A DNA stretch of 64,000 nucleotides from Streptomyces sp. 135 (GTDB lineage: Bacteria; Actinomycetota; Actinomycetes; Streptomycetales; Streptomycetaceae), in NCBI RefSeq assembly GCF_020026305.1, contig NZ_CP075691.1, positions 806,001 to 870,000 of the forward strand. Reading direction: 5' to 3'. The notes beneath the pieces were generated by a model that ran no database searches, was not told where the DNA came from, and saw nothing but the letters and a program-made list of their open reading frames with translations. The number at the start of each line of letters is the position of its first letter. The stretch's first letter is position 1. The translations under genes were made by a program, and so were the position numbers. Of this stretch, positions 50,785 to 58,414 are shown piece by piece.

Positions 50785-51104
50785 GAGCTGCTGCTCGACC
50801 TGAACGCGGTGCGGCCGCGCGAGCGTCCGGAGGCGTTCCTCCACGCGCTGACCGATTCCTCGGTGCCCAACGACGTCGTCCACGAGGAGCCCGCCACAGG
50901 CATCCACGCGCGCATGGAAGCGTGGCGGGTGGGCGGCCTCGACCTCTTCGCCACACGCAATTCCGGGTTCGAGGTGCGGCGCGGCTCACCATCGCCGCCG
51001 TCGCCACCCGCTGCGGTTTCAGCAGCCCGAGTCACTTCAGCCGCCGCTTCCGGGCGGAGTACGGCCTGACCCCGAGCGAGTGGCGGCGCGCGTGGCAGGA
51101 GTGA
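50785..51104 (+). pseudogene. AraC-family regulator relic
   Basis: The front part (from ELLLDLNAVRPRERPEAF through LDLFATRNSGFEVRR) matches the AraC ligand-domain start of a Streptomyces regulator group. It is followed, in a different frame, by the extreme C-terminal helix-turn-helix (LTIAAVATRCGFSSPSHFSR to TPSEWRR). The middle, roughly 170 residues including the first helix-turn-helix, is gone. No good start exists; an ATG at 50771 is out of frame, separated by the poly-G run. Confidence 0.8.
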
Positions 51105-51134
51105 CCGGGGGACAACCTCAGGCGACGGGCGCGC

Positions 51135-52142
51135 TCAGGCGGTGTGCAGGGCGGCGTACAAGGTGTCCGTCACCTGGATGCGTGCCGCCCTGGACGCGTC
51201 CGTGCAGCGGAGCAGGTCGAACAGCAGGAACCCGTGGATCGTCCCGTGGTAGCGGACCGACACGACGGGGACGTCCACCTCCCTCAGCCGGGCCGCGTAC
51301 GCCTCGCCCTCGTCGCGCACCACGTCGGCCTCGGCCGTGAGGACCAGGGCCGGCGGGAGGTCCCGGAGGCTGTGGGCGGGGGCGCGCAGCGGCGAGACCG
51401 TGGCCTGGTTCCGGCTCGCCGGGTCCGGCGCGTACTGCTGCCAGTAGCCCCGCATGGTGGCGCGGCTCAGGAAGTAGCCCTCGGCGAACTCGCGGTAGGA
51501 GGGCGTGTCCATGGCGGCGTCGGTCACCGGGCAGACCAGCACCTGGTGGCACAGGCGCGGGCCGCCGCGCTCGCGCGCCATGAGCGTGAGGGAGGCCGCG
51601 TGCTGGGCACCCGCGCTGGCGCCGACCACCGCCATCCGAGCCCCGTCCAGCCGCCAGTCCACGCCGTGCCGGGCGATCCACTGGGCGACGGTGTGCGCCC
51701 TGTTCACGGCGCCCGGGTGCCGCGCGTCCTGCGGACCGTCGTACTCCGGGACGACCACGGCGGCGTCCGCTCCCAGCACGAGGTCCGCCACCAATCGCCG
51801 GTGCGCGTACGCGTCGGTCAGCATCCAGCCGAGCCCGTGCAGATACAGCACCACCGGCAGGGTGTCGTCGCTGCCCGCCGGGCGCAGGATGCGTACCCGG
51901 ATGCGCCGGCCGTCGCTTCCGGGCAGGGCCAGCCACTCCTCCTCGACGTCCGGGTCGTCGCAGCCCTCGCCGTCCCAGAGGGCGGCCATGCGGGCCCGGG
52001 AGGCGGCGGTGTCGTCAACGTCATCGGTGCTGTCAGTGGTATCGGTGCGCGGAGGGCCGGGCCAGGCGTGCTCCCGCAGAAAGGCCCGCGTGCGGCGCTC
52101 AAGGGCAGGCGTCTCCCGTACGACCGGGGCGTCTTCTTCCAC
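51135..52142 (-). CDS. Alpha/beta hydrolase fold-3 esterase (HSL family)
   Basis: 335 aa from the GTG at 52142, preceded by AGGAGA at good spacing. Motifs: oxyanion YLHGLGW in place of HGGG, nucleophile Ser in VGASAGAQ, Asp in TAEADVVRDEGE and His in YHGTIHGF. Hormone-sensitive-lipase-type carboxylesterase, cytoplasmic. The Asp/Thr-rich segment near residue 35 is a likely flexible linker. It is divergent from an AraC regulator that may control it. Confidence 0.92.
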   Translation of the reverse strand: MEEDAPVVRETPALERRTRAFLREHAWPGPPRTDTTDSTDDVDDTAASRARMAALWDGEGCDDPDVEEEWLALPGSDGRRIRVRILRPAGSDDTLPVVLYLHGLGWMLTDAYAHRRLVADLVLGADAAVVVPEYDGPQDARHPGAVNRAHTVAQWIARHGVDWRLDGARMAVVGASAGAQHAASLTLMARERGGPRLCHQVLVCPVTDAAMDTPSYREFAEGYFLSRATMRGYWQQYAPDPASRNQATVSPLRAPAHSLRDLPPALVLTAEADVVRDEGEAYAARLREVDVPVVSVRYHGTIHGFLLFDLLRCTDASRAARIQVTDTLYAALHTA

Positions 52143-52497
52143 GGGATCTCCTGCGCGAGGACGGGACACGGGGCCGCTCGAAGGCGCCACCGCGCACTCA
52201 CGGCCGGGCAAGCGGGCGCTCGGTGCCGAACGCGGCTCTGCCGGCACGCGGCACCCACCCTAGGCGGTCGAAGGCCGCGATCGAGCGGCAGGACCGTACA
52301 TGGCCGTGCCGCTGCGTGCACAGTTGCCGAGCCGTGCGCACCGCGCGGCGCGACCCTCACGCCCCGTGCCCGGCGAAGTGCAGTCATATGACCTAACGCC
52401 TCTCCCCGTTCCCCCGAAACACTCGGGAAAGGGGCGAACCGTCCTTCCCCCCGCCTCGCACCGAGCACAGAACCCGGGACGGCTGAAGGGAACCCAC
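52143..52497. other. Divergent promoter region, esterase and AraC
   Basis: 355 nt with no supported gene. It must hold the promoters of both flanking genes; the only clear structure is an imperfect inverted repeat at 52404-52434. Confidence 0.5.
52404..52434. promoter_or_regulatory. Imperfect inverted repeat, candidate operator
   Basis: CCCCGTTCCCCCGA (52404-52417) faces TCGGGAAAGGGG (52423-52434), imperfect because of a two-base length difference and a mismatch. It lies about 65 nt before the AraC gene and could bind a regulator or form a 5'-UTR hairpin. Confidence 0.35.
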
Positions 52498-53544
52498 GTG
52501 AGCACTCGATCCGGGACGGCGAACTCACCGGGCACCGGCGCGTCCACCGACGTGACGGCCGTGCTGTCGCTGTGGCTGACGCCCGTCGAGGAGTACGCGG
52601 CCGAGGCGGCCCCGGTGAGCGGCGCCGTGACGCTGCACCACTTCGGATACGTGGACATGATCACCTGCGCCGCCGGGCCGCTCGGCCTCACGCGCGGCCC
52701 GGGCCCGGCCGCCCAGGACACCCCGGAGTCGATCGCCCTGCTGGTTCCACGGGCCGGTGCCGTGCGGGTCGCGCAGGACGGCCGGCGCGCCTGCGTGGAG
52801 AGCGGGGACCTCGCGCTGATCGACCTCGGCCGGGCGTTCTCCGTGGAGCAGGAGGGCTGGTGCCGGATCCTCCTCTTCCGGCTGCCCGTCCACGCGCTGC
52901 ACGTGCCGATGGCGGACCTCAGGCGTGCCACCGGCCGCCTCCTGATCCCGCCGGCCGCCGTCGACGCCCTCCTGACGCCGCTGCTCGGGTACTTGGACGA
53001 GGCCGCCGCCCGGCTCCCCGCGGGCGTCGCGGAGCGGCTCGGCGGTGTCGTCACCGACGCGGTGGCCGATCTGATCGGCGAACTCTCCGAAGAGGCCGAG
53101 TCCCCCGCGCGGAGCGGGCCCCGCCAGTTGGTCCTGACGATCCGCCAGTACATCGAGCGGCACCTCGGTGACCCCGAGCTCTCGGCCGAGCGCATCGCCG
53201 CGGCGCACTTCATCTCCGTGCGCTACCTGCACCGCGTCTTCGAGGGCGAGGGCATCACGGTGAGCCGCCTGATCCAGCGCCGCCGGGTCGAGCAGTGCGC
53301 GCGTGAGCTGTCGCGGCGCGGACGGGTCAGCCCGTCCCTCGGCGTGGTGGCGGCCCGCTGGGGCTTCCGCAGCGCGGCACACTTCAGCCGCGCCTTCAAG
53401 GCCGTCCACGGCCATCCGCCCCAGCAGTGGCGTCGGTTGGTCCTCATGTCGGGGGCGGGGGCGGGTGCCGGTGCGGGTTCGGCGGGGGCCGCGGGTGGTG
53501 TACCGGATGGCACAGGCCTCGGTCTCGACGAACGCGATGTCTGA
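52498..53544 (+). CDS. AraC-family regulator (AraC-binding-like domain plus HTH)
   Basis: 348 aa from the GTG at 52498 with GAAGGG upstream. The N-terminal half is an AraC-binding-like sensor, and the C-terminal HTH pair is in LSAERIAAAHFISVRYLHRVF and GFRSAAHFSRAFKAVHG. It ends in an unusual Gly-Ala repeat tail (GAGAGAGAG). It is closely related to the regulator at 54480 and divergent from the esterase. Confidence 0.92.
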   Translation: MSTRSGTANSPGTGASTDVTAVLSLWLTPVEEYAAEAAPVSGAVTLHHFGYVDMITCAAGPLGLTRGPGPAAQDTPESIALLVPRAGAVRVAQDGRRACVESGDLALIDLGRAFSVEQEGWCRILLFRLPVHALHVPMADLRRATGRLLIPPAAVDALLTPLLGYLDEAAARLPAGVAERLGGVVTDAVADLIGELSEEAESPARSGPRQLVLTIRQYIERHLGDPELSAERIAAAHFISVRYLHRVFEGEGITVSRLIQRRRVEQCARELSRRGRVSPSLGVVAARWGFRSAAHFSRAFKAVHGHPPQQWRRLVLMSGAGAGAGAGSAGAAGGVPDGTGLGLDERDV

Positions 53545-53587
53545 AAACCGCCAGCACGCTCGCGGTCGGTCGGGCGAGAATCCGCTC

Positions 53588-54229
53588 ATGATCGCTGAAA
53601 CGCGGGGAGTCCGCATCCGGCATCGCGGGCATGAACCGCAGGTCCATCCCACCGCCTACGTCGCCCCGACGGCCACGCTCGTCGGTGATGTCCGCGTGGG
53701 GCCGAGGGCGCGGGTGATGTACGGCGCGGTGCTCGATGCCGAGGGGTCCCGGATCGAGGTCGGGGAGGCGGCGGTGATCTGCGAGAACGCGGTGCTGCGC
53801 GGGTCTGCGGTCGCCGGCGACCAGCCGGTGCTCGTCGGCGACCACGTCTTCGTGGGGCCGCATGCGACGCTGCTGGGGTGCGGGGTCGGCCGGTGCGCCT
53901 ACGTGGCGACCACGGCGACGGTTCTGCAGTGCGCACGGCTGGGGGCGGGCTCGGTTGTCGCTGTCGGCGCGCTCGTCCATGCGCGCACCGTTCTGCCGGA
54001 CGAGTACTTCGTGCCGCCGCACACCGTGGCGCTCGACGCGCCGGTGCGGCTGCTGGCCCCTGGCGATCCTGGCCTGGCCGAGGCCGTCAGGCGGGTGGGC
54101 TTCGCGCAGGCGGCGTTCGGCGTCGACGCGGAGTGGACCGACCGGATCAGCCGGTACGAGCAGATCGCGGAGGTGCGCGTCGCCGAGTTCGGCACGCACG
54201 GGGACGATGAGGTCCTGAATCGGGGCTAG
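53588..54229 (+). CDS. Left-handed beta-helix (hexapeptide-repeat) protein, gamma-carbonic-anhydrase-like
   Basis: 213 aa from the ATG at 53588 (GGGCGAG upstream). Hexapeptide repeats are clear from VHPTAYVAPTATLVGDVRVG through VLVGDHVFVGPHATLLGC. The LHGC His typical of gamma-carbonic anhydrase zinc sites is Leu here, so catalysis as an anhydrase is doubtful. A helical C-terminal segment would pack on the helix. It sits between two related AraC genes. Confidence 0.85.
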   Translation: MIAETRGVRIRHRGHEPQVHPTAYVAPTATLVGDVRVGPRARVMYGAVLDAEGSRIEVGEAAVICENAVLRGSAVAGDQPVLVGDHVFVGPHATLLGCGVGRCAYVATTATVLQCARLGAGSVVAVGALVHARTVLPDEYFVPPHTVALDAPVRLLAPGDPGLAEAVRRVGFAQAAFGVDAEWTDRISRYEQIAEVRVAEFGTHGDDEVLNRG

Positions 54230-54246
54230 CGCCGCCTCAGTGACCC

Positions 54247-54495
54247 TTGGGCTGTGCTCTGCTGGGCTGCGCCGAGGTGACGCGCCGTCCGGGTGCCACT
54301 CCGGCGGAGCGCGTCCGGCACGCTGTCCGCGCGGGGCACGCCCGTGGCGTGGTCGCCGAGGTGACGTTCACCGGCGCGGCCCGGGCCCGGGACGTCGACC
54401 CGCCGACCGGCGAGCAGCTGCGCGAAGCCGTCCGCCACGAACACGACCGGGTCACCGCTGCCTGCCGACCCCACCCCCGTCACCCCGTGCCGTGA
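54247..54495 (+). CDS. Hypothetical 82-aa ORF or coding remnant
   Basis: It has strong G/C bias at third codon positions, like real genes here, but only a TTG start and no clear ribosome site. The sequence is Arg/Ala-rich (TPAERVRHAVRAGHARG), with no recognised family. Its 3' end overlaps the convergent AraC gene by 16 nt. It may be the surviving end of a lost gene. Confidence 0.35.
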   Translation: MGCALLGCAEVTRRPGATPAERVRHAVRAGHARGVVAEVTFTGAARARDVDPPTGEQLREAVRHEHDRVTAACRPHPRHPVP

Positions 54496-55430
54496 CCGGA
54501 CCCCACCGACGCCTTGGTCCTGCCGTCGCGCCAGTCGCTGGGCGACATCCCGTACGCCGCGCGGAAGCTGCGGCTGAAGTGCGTGGCGCTGGCGAAGCCC
54601 CAGCGTCTGGCGACCGCGGAGACCGTGATGTCGGCGCGCCCCGGCCGGGCCAGCTCCCGCCGCGCTTCCTCCAGGCGGCGGTGTTGGATCCACCGGCCGA
54701 CCGTGCTGCCGTGGCCCTCGAAGAGCTTGTGGAGATAGCGGATCGAGATGTGCTGGGCCTCGGCGACGGCCGCGGGCGTCAGGTCCCGGTCCCAGAGGTG
54801 CGCGTCGACGTACGCGCGCAGCCGGCGCACCAGTGCGTGGCGACCCTGCGGCCCGGGGTCCGCGTCCTCGACGCCCAGCAGGGCGACCAGCTCCGCGACG
54901 GCGCCCGCCAGCCGGAGCGCCGTCCGTGGCGCGCGCCCGGGCAGGGTCTCGACCAGCTGCCGCAGCAGCGTGCCGAGCAGGGAGGCCACCGGACCGTCGG
55001 CGAACGGCGCCCGGTCGCTCAGTTCGCGTACCTGGTCGTCGGTCAGGGTGAGGGCGCGGCGCGAGATCCGGATCAGGTGCAGCTCGTACTCCGCCGACTC
55101 GCGCAGGGCGACGGGCTCGGCTCCGGCGTGGGCGAAGATCTCCCCGGCGCGGCAGACCACGCCACGACTCCCCCGGCGGACGAGCGTCGCCTCGCCCTGG
55201 TTGTGGAGGCCCAGCAGCAGCTGCGGGCCGCTGGCGTGCTCGGCGGCGACGTGGACGACGGACGGATCCGTTCCCCGGAACGTGCTCACCCGGAGGAAAC
55301 CGAGCGTGTGGTCATGCGTCGGTCGGGTGGGGCGGCCGGAGCCGTCCGGGTCGCCCCGCCCATCGGGGGCACAGGTCTCCGCGGCGGTGTGTCGCTCCGT
55401 GGTACCGGCGGGTGCGGGCGTCGGGTTCAT
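54480..55430 (-). CDS. AraC-family regulator
   Basis: 316 aa with AAAGGGG upstream of the ATG. A Thr/Pro-rich N-terminal tail leads into a sensor domain, then the HTH pair LTPAAVAEAQHISIRYLHKLF and GFASATHFSRSFRAAYG. It shares clear similarity with the regulator at 52498 across the whole DNA-binding part. It is divergent from the LAL gene at 55682, whose gap holds a 14-bp palindrome. Confidence 0.92.
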   Translation of the reverse strand: MNPTPAPAGTTERHTAAETCAPDGRGDPDGSGRPTRPTHDHTLGFLRVSTFRGTDPSVVHVAAEHASGPQLLLGLHNQGEATLVRRGSRGVVCRAGEIFAHAGAEPVALRESAEYELHLIRISRRALTLTDDQVRELSDRAPFADGPVASLLGTLLRQLVETLPGRAPRTALRLAGAVAELVALLGVEDADPGPQGRHALVRRLRAYVDAHLWDRDLTPAAVAEAQHISIRYLHKLFEGHGSTVGRWIQHRRLEEARRELARPGRADITVSAVARRWGFASATHFSRSFRAAYGMSPSDWRDGRTKASVGSGHGTG

Positions 55431-55502
55431 CAGGCCCCTTTGTTCTCGGCGTACTTCGTCGTACTTCGTCTTGGCGTACGTGGTCTGGCATGCGTGCGGT
55501 CA

Positions 55503-55516
55503 CCGGTACGTACCGG
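55503..55516. promoter_or_regulatory. 14-bp palindrome in an AraC-LAL divergent promoter
   Basis: CCGGTACGTACCGG is a perfect palindrome midway between the two divergent start codons. A tandem GTACTTCGTC pair lies at 55451-55470. Both are candidate regulator sites. Confidence 0.4.
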
Positions 55517-55681
55517 CGTCGAGCCCGCGGACGTCCAGCCTGGAGCCCTTCCGTCCCTGGTGGGGAGGGGTGTCGGCACTTTCTGCGGGGATAGGCACAA
55601 GCCGTGCGCGCACAGGCAAGGCGACGGTGGCACCGTGTGACGGGTGCCGCGCAGAGGGCGGTCTGTCGACAGGGGGTGGCC

Positions 55682-58414
55682 ATGACGGACGCGGGCGACG
55701 GAACGCCGCTCGTGGGCCGGCGGCGCGAACGCGCGCTGCTGGAGCGGGCCCTGGAGAGCGCCCGTACCGGCACGGGCGGCTCGGCGACCGTGCTGCGGGG
55801 CGATCCCGGCATCGGGAAGAGCGCGTTGCTGGACTGGACGGCCGTGCGCGCCGACAGTGACGGCTTCACCGTCCTGCGGGCCGCGGGACATGAGCCGGAG
55901 GTCGGCATCGCCTTCGGGGCGCTGCACCAGGTGCTGCGGCCCCTGTGGGAGAACGCACGCGCGTTGCCCCGCCCCCAACTGGCCGCGCTCGAACGGGTCC
56001 TCGGCCTGCGGGAGGGCCTCCCCCCGAGCGGCTTCATGGTCGGCGCGGCGGTATTGGCCCTCCTCGCCGAGGCGGCGCGCCGCGGGCCGGTGCTGATCCT
56101 CGTGGACGACCTGCACTGGGTGGACTCCTCCAGCGTCGCCGTCTTCGTCTTCCTGCACCAGCGGATCGCCGATCTGCGGGTGGTCATGGTGTGCGCGAGC
56201 CGGGCCGACGGCTCGGCCCCGGAGGGCTGGCCCGCGACGGCGGTCGACGTCGGAGTGCTCTCCGAGGCGGACTCCCGCGCCCTGCTGCGGCACTGGCACC
56301 CGGGCCTCGCGGCCTCGACCACGGAGCGGGTGATGGCCGAGGCAGCGGGCAACCCCCTGGCCCTGGCCGAGCTGCCGGGGCAGCTGGCGTACGGGCATCG
56401 CCGGGGCGTGCTGCCACTGCCCGAGCGGCTGCCGCTGGGCCGGCGGCTGGAGACGCTCTTCGCGCGGCGGCTGTGCGCGCTCCCCGCGGACGCGCGAAGG
56501 CTGTTGCTCCTCACGGCCCTCGACGGTGCCGACGCCGCCGGCAGTGGCACCATCCGCGAGCCCGGACAGAGGCATACGGAACAGCTCCTGGACCGGATCG
56601 AGGCGAGTGGCCTCGCCCGGCTGGACGGCACGGGACGGCTGGTCTTCCGCCATCCGCTGGTGCGCAGCGCGGTGATCGCCTACTCCGAGCGGGCCGAACG
56701 GCGGGACGCGCACCGGACGTTGGCGGGGCGGCTGCGTGCGGACGACCCGCGCCGCCTGCTGCACGAGGCGTCCGCCGCCGAGGGACCCGACGAGCCCCTC
56801 GCCGCGCGCCTTCAGGAGGCGGGGGCCCGCATCGCGCTGCGCGGTGGTGACGCGGAGGGCGCCTTGCTGCTCGAAAAGGCGGCGGCCCTCGGCTCCGGTC
56901 CCGACGCTCGCGCGCGGCGGCTGACCTGGGCGGCCGTGATGTCGGCCCGGGGCGGACGCCTCGCGTACGCGGCGAAGCTGGTGCGGGAGCTGCGGCAGGG
57001 GCAGGTGCCCGACGACATCGCGCCGCTGTTCGCCTACGCGGTCGTGTACGTCGACCAGAGCCACCACGTCGACTTCGCGTCGTCCATCGAGCTGCTGCCC
57101 GACGCCCTGGCCGCGCTGACCGCTCCCGGCGCCCCTGACCACGGTGACCTCGTCGAGCAGATGTTCTTCAAGCTGCTGCTGGCCGCGTCGTACACGGGCG
57201 ACGCCCGCGGCTGGCAGGCCCTGGAGCGGTACACGGCGCACGTCTCCCCCGCCGCCCGGCTGTGTCACCGCGCCTGGGCGGATCCACCGCGTACGGCACA
57301 CGGGGCCGAGGCGGAGCTGCGCGCGCTGACGGCGCGCATGACGGCCGGCCGGGAGGCGGGCGCCGCCTGGCTGGTGCTGTGGACGGCGGCTGCCGTGGAC
57401 GCGGCGGACGCCGGGCTGTGGCGGCTCTTCGGCGGGGAACACGCGTACGCCACGCAGGGTTCCGTCGCCAAGGCGCGGTGCCACCAGGCCTTCCTGCGGG
57501 GCGACTGGGAGGCCGCCGAGGACTGCCCGGCGGCGGCCGACCTGGCGGAGGAGGCGGGCTATCACTGCAACGCCCTGCTGTTCCGCCACTACTTCGCCCA
57601 CTTCCTGGCGGGCCGCGGTGACCTGGGCGGGCTGCGCGAGGTGCGGGAGCGGATCGAGCCCGTCGCGGCCAAGGCCCGGATGCGGTTCGTGACGGACCAC
57701 CTGGACCGTCTGGAAGCGCTCGCCCTCAGCGCCCACGGCCGGTACGAGGAGGCGTACGTGCGGCTGTGCGGCCTGATGGCGCCGGGTGAGCTGCCGCGCG
57801 GCCTGTCCTGGTTCCACCTGCCCTTCTTCGACCTCGTCGTGGCGGCCGTGCGCACCGGCCGCCGGGCGGCGGCGCGGGCGCATGTGGCCGCGGGCAGGGC
57901 GGCGCGGATGGACGGCGTCTCCGCGCACCACGCCTTCCTGCTGGCCGCGGCGACGGCGGTGGCGGCCCACGACGGTGAGGCCGACGCGGCCTATGCGGCG
58001 GCCTACGCCGTGCCGGGGTCCTGCCAGTGGGTGTTCGACCTGGCGCGACTGCGCGTTGCGCACGGCTCCTGGCTGCGTGGCCGGGGGCGGGGCGTCGAGG
58101 CGACGGAGGCGCTACGGGCCGCCCGCCGCACCTTCCGCGCGCTGGACGCCTCCCCGTGGGTGGAGCAGTGCGAGGCCGGACTGCGGGCGGCCGAGGGACC
58201 GTTGGCCCTGCCGCCGGAGGCTGCGGGCGCTGCGGCGCTCACCCCGCAGGAACTGCGCGTCGCCCGTCTCGTGGCCAGCGGGCTGACCAACAAGGAGGTC
58301 GGCGCCGCGCTGCACGTCTCCCCGCGCACGGTGGGCGCGCACCTCTACCGGATCTTCCCCAAGCTGGGGATCTCCTCGCGGGCCGCGCTGGCCAGGGCGC
58401 TGCCGGACGGCTGA
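55682..58414 (+). CDS. LAL-type LuxR regulator (AAA ATPase plus HTH)
   Basis: 910 aa from the ATG at 55682 with GGGGGTGG upstream. The N-terminal AAA domain has Walker A GDPGIGKS (40-47) and Walker B LILVDDLHW. The middle is a long helical, TPR-like region, and the C-terminal LuxR HTH contains LTPQELRVARLVASGLTNKEV and HVSPRTVGAHL. Such large ATP-binding regulators typically activate secondary-metabolite or catabolic genes. It converges with another LAL gene, and their 3' ends overlap by 70 nt. Confidence 0.93.
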   Translation: MTDAGDGTPLVGRRRERALLERALESARTGTGGSATVLRGDPGIGKSALLDWTAVRADSDGFTVLRAAGHEPEVGIAFGALHQVLRPLWENARALPRPQLAALERVLGLREGLPPSGFMVGAAVLALLAEAARRGPVLILVDDLHWVDSSSVAVFVFLHQRIADLRVVMVCASRADGSAPEGWPATAVDVGVLSEADSRALLRHWHPGLAASTTERVMAEAAGNPLALAELPGQLAYGHRRGVLPLPERLPLGRRLETLFARRLCALPADARRLLLLTALDGADAAGSGTIREPGQRHTEQLLDRIEASGLARLDGTGRLVFRHPLVRSAVIAYSERAERRDAHRTLAGRLRADDPRRLLHEASAAEGPDEPLAARLQEAGARIALRGGDAEGALLLEKAAALGSGPDARARRLTWAAVMSARGGRLAYAAKLVRELRQGQVPDDIAPLFAYAVVYVDQSHHVDFASSIELLPDALAALTAPGAPDHGDLVEQMFFKLLLAASYTGDARGWQALERYTAHVSPAARLCHRAWADPPRTAHGAEAELRALTARMTAGREAGAAWLVLWTAAAVDAADAGLWRLFGGEHAYATQGSVAKARCHQAFLRGDWEAAEDCPAAADLAEEAGYHCNALLFRHYFAHFLAGRGDLGGLREVRERIEPVAAKARMRFVTDHLDRLEALALSAHGRYEEAYVRLCGLMAPGELPRGLSWFHLPFFDLVVAAVRTGRRAAARAHVAAGRAARMDGVSAHHAFLLAAATAVAAHDGEADAAYAAAYAVPGSCQWVFDLARLRVAHGSWLRGRGRGVEATEALRAARRTFRALDASPWVEQCEAGLRAAEGPLALPPEAAGAAALTPQELRVARLVASGLTNKEVGAALHVSPRTVGAHLYRIFPKLGISSRAALARALPDG

